11,237 nucleotides of DNA, taken from the NCBI GenBank assembly GCA_022827165.1, contig JAJDTN010000068.1, forward strand, positions 1-11,237, given 5' to 3'. Source of the DNA: Candidatus Latescibacterota bacterium. Its GTDB lineage: Bacteria; Latescibacterota; UBA2968; UBA8231. The first letter of the stretch is position 1; the number at the start of each line of letters is the position of its first letter. The notes beneath the pieces are model-generated. The model worked only from the letters and a program-made list of their open reading frames with translations, did no database searches and was not told the origin of the DNA. The position numbers and the translations under genes are program-made. Positions 7,250 to 11,237 of this stretch are shown here, one piece after another.

Positions 7250-7251
7250 GC
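7199..7251 (+). repeat. 53-nt exact direct repeat, unit A
   Basis: The last 51 nt of antitoxin copy 1, including its TAG, plus two bases are identical to 8402-8454 at the end of the decayed copy 2. The preceding stretch from 7112 aligns without indels but with scattered substitutions, so duplication or gene conversion homogenised the 3' end. Confidence 0.85.
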
Positions 7252-7263
7252 GGGAGACGGCCG

Positions 7264-7659
7264 GTGCGCGTCCTCCTCGATACTTCCTACTTGTATGGTC
7301 TGATGGAAGCCCAGGGACGGTTCTCGGATGAGCAGCGGCGATTCTTCGATGAGCACCAAGTGCAGCTGCACGTGAGCGCCGTGTCGATCTGGGAAATGCG
7401 GCTGAAGTACCACGCCGTGCGTGCGTCTGGCGAGCGCAAGAGCCCCTTTGATCCCGGCGAGGTCCTCGCCTCGCTCGAAGGGCTGGATGTGACCTTCGTG
7501 CCCTTGACCGAACACCACGCCGCCAGCGAGCTACAGCCCCCTCTCTCCCACAAAGACCCCTTCGACGAACTCCTCCTCGTGCAGGCGCAGGAAGAGGACC
7601 TCAGGCTCCTCACCGCGGACCGGCAACTCATCGGCCATCCACTGGCGATCACGGCCTAG
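7264..7659 (+). CDS. PIN-domain ribonuclease toxin (VapC-like)
   Basis: A 131-residue PIN-domain protein. The acidic active site is present: Asp6 in VLLDTSYLYGL, Glu44 in SAVSIWEM, Asp98 in HKDPFDELLLVQA (with Asp101), and Asp119 in LLTADRQL. Such toxins are Mg2+-dependent endoribonucleases that stop translation by cutting tRNA or rRNA, and are inhibited by the co-expressed antitoxin. The start is GTG at 7264 with GGGAG at 7252-7256, 7 nt upstream. No ATG start fits the conserved N-terminus. It is co-directional with antitoxin copy 1 and is the only toxin in a cluster of three antitoxins. Length is typical and no catalytic residue is missing, so it is probably active. Confidence 0.92.
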   Translation: MRVLLDTSYLYGLMEAQGRFSDEQRRFFDEHQVQLHVSAVSIWEMRLKYHAVRASGERKSPFDPGEVLASLEGLDVTFVPLTEHHAASELQPPLSHKDPFDELLLVQAQEEDLRLLTADRQLIGHPLAITA

Positions 7660-7692
7660 CCGCACAGACGACGCAAGGAGGCGATCCTGCCC

Positions 7693-8163
7693 ATGCGAAG
7701 ACTGATACTGCTCGCTGCCATTGTCCTGTCGAGCGCCTGTGAAGGGCCTGTCGGCCCCCAAGGGCCGGCCGGACCCGCAGGCTCCCCCGGCGCCCCTGGC
7801 CCTCAAGGGCCTCCAGGACCCGGATCTCGGTCCCTCATCCTGGATGTGCCTATCGCGTACGTGCCCCTGAACGACGAGGATGCCATCATCCTCGAGGACT
7901 CCCGGGTGACGCCCGAGGGCTTTCGGGGGATCTACCTGCAGGTCCGAGACGCCAATGTCACGACCTGGTTTCCGTTCGACTACCTGATGGCCTCCTCTGC
8001 CGCCTGGACGGCCGAGGGAGAGCTGCCGGCGGTCATTCTGCTCCGTGGCGGACTGTTGATCCTGGACCCGAAGCGTTCGCTGCTGGCTTTGTCCCTGGTG
8101 CTTCAGATCATGTCCGATGGGGGGGACGTGGACTTGGCCGTCCTGCTGGAGGTCGATGAGTGA
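7693..8163 (+). CDS. Small collagen-like putative lipoprotein
   Basis: A 156-residue protein with an N-terminal secretion signal, MRRLILLAAIVLSSAC. Cys16 is a probable lipidation site, though the -3 residue is Ser rather than the usual Leu. Directly after it come nine Gly-X-Y triplets (residues 18-44, rich in GPQ, GPA, GPP), a short bacterial collagen-like stalk. The rest (about 45-156) is an unrecognised, probably beta-rich domain with hydrophobic stretches LPAVILLRGGLLIL and SLLALSLVLQIM. AAGGAGG (7675-7681) lies 11 nt before the ATG, a slightly long spacing. The gene sits between the PIN toxin and the decayed antitoxin, 33 nt after the toxin stop. Its TGA (8161-8163) overlaps the beginning of that remnant as GTGA. 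Export is well supported; function is unknown. Confidence 0.75.
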   Translation: MRRLILLAAIVLSSACEGPVGPQGPAGPAGSPGAPGPQGPPGPGSRSLILDVPIAYVPLNDEDAIILEDSRVTPEGFRGIYLQVRDANVTTWFPFDYLMASSAAWTAEGELPAVILLRGGLLILDPKRSLLALSLVLQIMSDGGDVDLAVLLEVDE

Positions 8164-8452
8164 CCGGCGTGGCCCTCCGGGAGAAGCAAGTGGCCCTCGC
8201 TCGCTCTCCACCGTCTCGGCCTCTCTGGTGACCACGGCCGAACGGGTGGTGATCACCAAAGACGGCGAGGCGGCCGACCAGCTTGTGGGCTGTGAAGGAA
8301 AGCGGCGCGGATTCGACTGGGACCGGCTGAACGACATCCGTCGCCGACTCGGAATCAAGGACGCCCCCGCAGAAGAAGCAGAGGCGATGATGGCCGCCTT
8401 TCACGACTCCGCCCTCAGCCGCCGCGTGCTGGGACTTGAGGACGAGGAATAG
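8160..8452 (+). pseudogene. Decayed Phd/YefM antitoxin, copy 2
   Basis: From about 8226 to the TAG at 8450-8452 the frame encodes a Phd-like protein close to copy 1 (LVTTAERVVITKDGEAADQ, GFDWDRLNDIRRRLGIKDAP, FHDSALSRRVLGLEDEE). Relative to the intact copies it lacks about three residues before ERVVI and one before RRGFDW. Its normal N-terminus is not in that frame: a trace, VALREKQVALA (8169-8201), lies in another frame that stops at 8226-8228, so a frameshift broke the gene. An ATG at 8156 could still drive a 98-residue protein with a scrambled first 25 residues. No toxin follows. The 3' end is part of a 53-nt exact repeat with copy 1. Confidence 0.75.
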
Positions 8453-8454
8453 GC
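8402..8454 (+). repeat. 53-nt exact direct repeat, unit B
   Basis: Identical to 7199-7251, about 1.2 kb upstream in the same orientation. The two units flank the collagen-like gene together with the PIN toxin, so recombination between them would delete both. Confidence 0.85.
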
Positions 8455-8517
8455 TGACGGTCATGCGCATTCAGAAGGCCCGCCTGCACCGGCATCACAC
8501 ATTCAGGAGGATGGACC

Positions 8518-8790
8518 ATGGAACTGGCCCTGCATGAGGCAGAGACCCGCCTCGCGGAGTTGGTCACCGCAGCCGAGCACGGCGAACGGGTGGTGATTAC
8601 CAGGGACGGTGAGCCAACCGTTCAGCTGGTGCGCTGTGAACGAACGCAGCGCCACGGTCTTGACTGGGACCGGCTGAACGAAATCCGTCGCGAACTCGGG
8701 ATCGAGGACGCCTCCCCGGAAGAGGTGGCCGCCTGGAAGGCGGACTTCGAAGACGCGGCCTTCAGCCGTCGAGTGCTCGGTCTCGAATGA
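8518..8790 (+). CDS. Phd/YefM-type antitoxin, copy 3 (no adjacent toxin)
   Basis: A 90-residue intact Phd-type antitoxin: MELALHEAETRLAELVTAAE and GERVVITRDGEPTVQLV form the DNA-binding half, followed by DWDRLNEIRRELG and a C-terminal tail AAFSRRVLGLE that is three residues shorter than in copy 1. AGGAGG (8505-8510) is 7 nt before the ATG. Thirteen bases around the start (8514-8526) are identical to copy 1. The tail differs most from copy 1 where the toxin contact is expected (AWKADFEDAAF in place of AMMAAFHDSAL). The 105 nt downstream hold no PIN gene, so this is an orphan: it may counter the neighbouring toxin or another one elsewhere, or be left from toxin loss. Confidence 0.9.
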   Translation: MELALHEAETRLAELVTAAEHGERVVITRDGEPTVQLVRCERTQRHGLDWDRLNEIRRELGIEDASPEEVAAWKADFEDAAFSRRVLGLE

Positions 8791-8813
8791 ACGGGTGGCC
8801 CGGCTCTAGGTGA

Positions 8814-8841
8814 GTGCGGCTGGGCGAGACCGCCTCCGCAC
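8814..8841 (+). terminator. Two-tier hairpin upstream of the superoxide dismutase gene
   Basis: GTGCGG (8814-8819) pairs with CCGCAC (8836-8841), and inside it GGCG (8823-8826) pairs with CGCC (8831-8834) around the tetraloop AGAC, with a small CTG/T internal loop. It lies 24 nt after antitoxin copy 3 and 55 nt before the next start. There is no following T-run, so it could be a weak terminator of the antitoxin transcript or a leader structure of sodC. Confidence 0.4.
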
Positions 8842-8895
8842 CGTGACCGGCGCCGTTCTCGGCACACACCACAACCCACAATGAGGAGGTGCACC

Positions 8896-9489
8896 ATGCC
8901 CGCTCGTATCACCAGTCCCCGGCAGGCCCTGCACGCAAGGCCCTTGTTGCGGCTGCCGCTGATCGGAGTCTCCATGGCTCTGATGGGTTGCGGCGAAGAC
9001 GCAGACCCGGTCTCCCCGAGTCCCGGACCGGCCGTCGCCGTCGCCGCCATGGAGCCGGCCAACGACAGCGGCATGACCGGAAGGGCGACCTTCACCCAGA
9101 GGGGCGATGCCATCGAGTTCCTCATCGAGGTGGAGAACGTCGCTCCGGGCGAACACGCCGTTCACATCCACGAGAAAGGGGATTGCAGCGCCGCGGACGG
9201 GACCTCGGCCGGCGGCCACTGGAACCCAACCGACGTCGCCCACGGGAAGTGGGGGGAAGGCGAGTTCCATCTCGGGGACATCGGCAATATGACCGTCGGC
9301 GACGATGGCAAGGGCGCCCTTGGACTGACGACGGACCTCTGGGAGCTGGACACGGGGTCCGACCGGGATGTCCTGGGCAAGGCCATGATCGTCCATGAGG
9401 GAGCCGACGACTTCACCTCGCAGCCTTCGGGCGCCGCGGGGGCGCGAATCGGCTGCGGTGTGATCGGGCTGCACACCGGCGGCAGTTGA
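8896..9489 (+). CDS. sodC: Cu/Zn superoxide dismutase, lipoprotein-type
   Basis: A 197-residue secreted enzyme that converts superoxide to hydrogen peroxide and oxygen outside the cytoplasm. Residues 1-32 form a signal with the lipobox-like LMGC (Cys32), so it is probably anchored to a membrane. Conserved metal ligands are all visible: copper His90 and His92 (AVHIHEKGDC), bridging His108 (GGHWNP), copper His167 (IVHEGADD); zinc His116, His125 and Asp128 (HLGD). Cys97 and Cys187 (GARIGCGVIG) would form the family disulfide. The ATG at 8896 is chosen because GAGGAGG (8883-8889) lies 6 nt before it; an in-frame ATG at 8881 overlaps that site and would add five residues. It is the last + strand gene of the accessory cluster and faces the MFS gene across 36 nt. 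Confidence 0.95.
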   Translation: MPARITSPRQALHARPLLRLPLIGVSMALMGCGEDADPVSPSPGPAVAVAAMEPANDSGMTGRATFTQRGDAIEFLIEVENVAPGEHAVHIHEKGDCSAADGTSAGGHWNPTDVAHGKWGEGEFHLGDIGNMTVGDDGKGALGLTTDLWELDTGSDRDVLGKAMIVHEGADDFTSQPSGAAGARIGCGVIGLHTGGS

Positions 9490-9525
9490 TCTCTGGCTCT
9501 TCCGGGAATCGGCCGCGGGAGCCCG

Positions 9526-10731
9526 TCAGCCCGTTGCAGGTGCTGCCGGCAGGCCGCCGAGGGCGCGGTCCCTGATCGGCAGGTGGACCACCGCGGCCGC
9601 GACCCCCAGCACCACAGCCCCGACCCAGACCGCGTCGTACGACCCGGTGGCGTCGTAGATGCGGCCCCCGAGCCAGACCCCGAGAAAGCCGCCGACCTGG
9701 TGGCTGAAGAAGACGATGCCGTAGAGGGAGGAGAGCCTGGCCGGTCCGAAGATCTGGGCCACCATGCCGCTGGTGAGGGGCACCGTCGCCAGCCACAGGA
9801 AGCCGATGGCGCAGGCGAAGACCAGGGCGGTGGCGGTGGTGACGGGCACGACCAGGAAGCCGCTGATGACGACGGCCCGGGCGAGGTACAGGAAGCTGAG
9901 CAGGTACTTCTTGCGATAGCGGTCGCCGAGGCGGCCGAAGAGCCACGATCCCCCCATGTTGAACAGCCCCACGAGGGCGAGGGCCGTGGCCGCGACCATC
10001 TCGGGCAGTCCGTGATCGCCGAGGTAGGGCGGCAGGTGGGTGGCGATGAAGGCGACGTGGAAGCCGCAGACGAAGAAGCCGGCGTTGAGCAGCAGGTACC
10101 CCGAATGCCGGCCGGCGCGAGACAACTGGCGGGAGAAGCTGTCCTCGAGGTCGGAGGCGCGGGGGGCCTCGGGGGCCTGCGATGCCCGCGGGAATCCGAG
10201 GGCGAAGGGGGCGATGGCCGCCACCACGGCGGCGCCGTAGAGCAGGGTCGCCTGCCAAGAGACGGTCTGGATCAGCCACTGGACCAGCGGCACGACAGCG
10301 AAGGTGCCGAAGGAGCCGGCGGCGGTGACGATGCCGAAGGAAGAGGCCCTCTTCTCCGCGGGCACGACGCGGGCCACGGCGCCGAGAAGTACGACGTACG
10401 AGGTGGCGCTGAGAGCCAGGCCGACCAGGGCCCCGAGGGAGAGGAAGGTGAGCCAGGGGGCGCTGGCGACGGCGAGGAGGGCGAAGCCGGCGGCGTAGAG
10501 CAGGGCTCCCCCGGCCACCACCCGGCGCGGGCCGATGCGGTCGGCGAGGATCCCGGCGATGGGCAGCCCGAAGAGGATGTTCTGCAGGGCCATGGCGAGG
10601 CTGAAGGTCTCGCGGCCCGTGGACAGCGCTTCCGTCACCGGCTGCAGGAACAGGCCGAAGGACTGCCGCGCGCCCATGGAGACGGCGACGATGACCGCGC
10701 TGACCAGGATGACGAGGGTGGACTGCTTCAA
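9526..10731 (-). CDS. Major facilitator superfamily transporter
   Basis: A 401-residue, very hydrophobic inner-membrane protein with about 12 predicted helices in two halves, split by a polar loop near 182-210. The signature loop between helices 2 and 3 reads GILADRIGPRR (60-70), and its second-half counterpart GRLGDRYRKK (266-275). The N-terminal GARQSFGLFLQP (20-31) resembles the monocarboxylate/oxalate-formate-like MFS branch, so an organic-acid substrate is a reasonable guess only. The start is TTG at 10729-10731; no ATG or GTG exists between the upstream in-frame stop (10759-10761) and the first helix, and no convincing Shine-Dalgarno is seen. It lies 90 nt after the barrel-protein gene on the same strand and faces sodC. 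Confidence 0.9.
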   Translation of the reverse strand: MKQSTLVILVSAVIVAVSMGARQSFGLFLQPVTEALSTGRETFSLAMALQNILFGLPIAGILADRIGPRRVVAGGALLYAAGFALLAVASAPWLTFLSLGALVGLALSATSYVVLLGAVARVVPAEKRASSFGIVTAAGSFGTFAVVPLVQWLIQTVSWQATLLYGAAVVAAIAPFALGFPRASQAPEAPRASDLEDSFSRQLSRAGRHSGYLLLNAGFFVCGFHVAFIATHLPPYLGDHGLPEMVAATALALVGLFNMGGSWLFGRLGDRYRKKYLLSFLYLARAVVISGFLVVPVTTATALVFACAIGFLWLATVPLTSGMVAQIFGPARLSSLYGIVFFSHQVGGFLGVWLGGRIYDATGSYDAVWVGAVVLGVAAAVVHLPIRDRALGGLPAAPATG

Positions 10732-10821
10732 GACGGAGGCGTGGGGGCCGGCCGGAGCTTAGGCGCGGCGGCTCCGATGGACAACGGGGAATCGGTGGCT
10801 GGCCCCGGTCAGGGGTTGGCT

Positions 10822-11237
10822 CTAGCTGCCGCCAAGCCGGGTGCCGAGCCCGAGGACGAGGGAGAAGACGTCAGCTTCGGCATCGAGCCATCGTCGATAT
10901 TGCCCTTCCATTCGCAGCAGGAGGGCAGGCCCGATGCGCCATTGGTAACCCATACCCAACCCGGCGCTGTAATCGGTCTCGGACGCATCATTCCTGGAGA
11001 CACGGTCATCCCAGTCATACCAACTCAGGGAGCCTTGCCCCAACAGGTAGATGCCGGGCATTGAGCTGCCTCCCGGAAAGAAGGCGGCCCGGCCTCCCAG
11101 CCAGAGTTCATTGAACGTTGCGTCGAAACTCTCTCCTACATACTCAAAGTCCGACGAAGTCCTCCGAAAAGCGAACTCCGGACCAATAGCCAATCGCTCA
11201 CCTGCAAGCCAGGAAACATGCAGCGAGGGCAGAGACC
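10822..11237 (-). CDS. Probable outer-membrane beta-barrel protein, C-terminal part
   Basis: The frame is open from the right edge to TAG at 10822-10824, giving the last 137 residues. The N-terminus and any signal peptide lie outside the window. The sequence shows alternating amphipathic strands with aromatic girdles, such as ELWLGGRAAFFPGG, GIYLLGQGSLSWYDWD, DYSAGLGMGYQWRIG and ALLLRMEGQYRRWLD, ending in FSLVLGLGTRLGGS. This is typical of small outer-membrane barrels (OmpA/OMP_b-brl type). The final residue is not the usual Phe or other aromatic, which lowers confidence slightly. No enzymatic motif is seen. A TTG at 11193 is not needed as a start because coding continues upstream (SLHVSWLAGERLAIG). 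Confidence 0.7.
   Translation of the reverse strand, partial: SLPSLHVSWLAGERLAIGPEFAFRRTSSDFEYVGESFDATFNELWLGGRAAFFPGGSSMPGIYLLGQGSLSWYDWDDRVSRNDASETDYSAGLGMGYQWRIGPALLLRMEGQYRRWLDAEADVFSLVLGLGTRLGGS

Noticed and set aside
9495..9523. GGCTC and GAGCC inverted repeat between sodC and the MFS gene as a terminator.
   Set aside because: Only 5 bp with a long loop and no T-run; not better than chance in this GC-rich gap.
10753..10776. CGGAGC/GCTCCG inverted repeat between the barrel gene and the MFS gene.
   Set aside because: A 6-bp stem with a 12-nt loop and no T-run; it partly overlaps the MFS leader, so I do not call a terminator.
9583..11064. A 493-codon + strand frame opposite the MFS gene.
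   Set aside because: It is Gly/Glu/Asp-rich antisense of hydrophobic membrane codons with no domain; the minus strand encodes a clear transporter.

Overview
The window is GC-rich bacterial DNA with tightly packed genes, clear Shine-Dalgarno sequences and ATG/GTG/TTG starts. The gene mix is a phytanoyl-CoA dioxygenase-like protein, a long FG-GAP protein, a Gfo/Idh/MocA oxidoreductase, a class IV aminotransferase, a PD40-type propeller protein, lipoproteins, an outer-membrane-type barrel and a Phd/PIN toxin-antitoxin locus. This suits a Gram-negative, heterotrophic, environmental lineage. Candidatus Latescibacterota or a related planctomycete-like or poribacterial group is my guess from gene content only; no rRNA or marker gene is present to confirm it.

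Region 1 (1-3533, + strand): the 3' end of a PhyH-family dioxygenase gene that lacks the usual HxD iron motif, a short possible gene remnant, then a 903-residue FG-GAP/VCBS protein. Its repeat spacing suggests 14 blades, i.e. two seven-bladed propellers, and it has no visible signal peptide.

Region 2 (3570-6804, - strand): a probable three-gene operon transcribed leftward, in the order Gfo/Idh/MocA oxidoreductase, class IV aminotransferase, PD40/oligogalacturonate-lyase-like propeller. A dehydrogenase next to a transaminase suggests an oxidation-plus-transamination step on a small polar metabolite, but the substrate cannot be read from the sequence. The propeller gene seems to be coding upstream of its best start codon.

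Region 3 (6968-9489, + strand): an accessory cluster. A complete Phd-type antitoxin and PIN toxin pair is followed by a collagen-like putative lipoprotein, a decayed second antitoxin copy that shares a 53-nt exact repeat with the first, a third intact antitoxin without a toxin, and a Cu/Zn superoxide dismutase lipoprotein with all metal ligands. The three antitoxins are clearly paralogous and look like the product of local duplication followed by toxin loss.

Region 4 (9526-11237, - strand): an MFS transporter, and the C-terminal part of a probable outer-membrane beta-barrel protein that runs off the right edge.

There is no gene-free stretch over 300 bases. I saw no rRNA, tRNA, CRISPR array, transposase or integrase. 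Nothing here is firmly a new defence or biosynthetic system; the best leads are the HxG-type PhyH protein, the double-propeller FG-GAP protein, the dehydrogenase/aminotransferase/propeller operon and the decaying antitoxin array.
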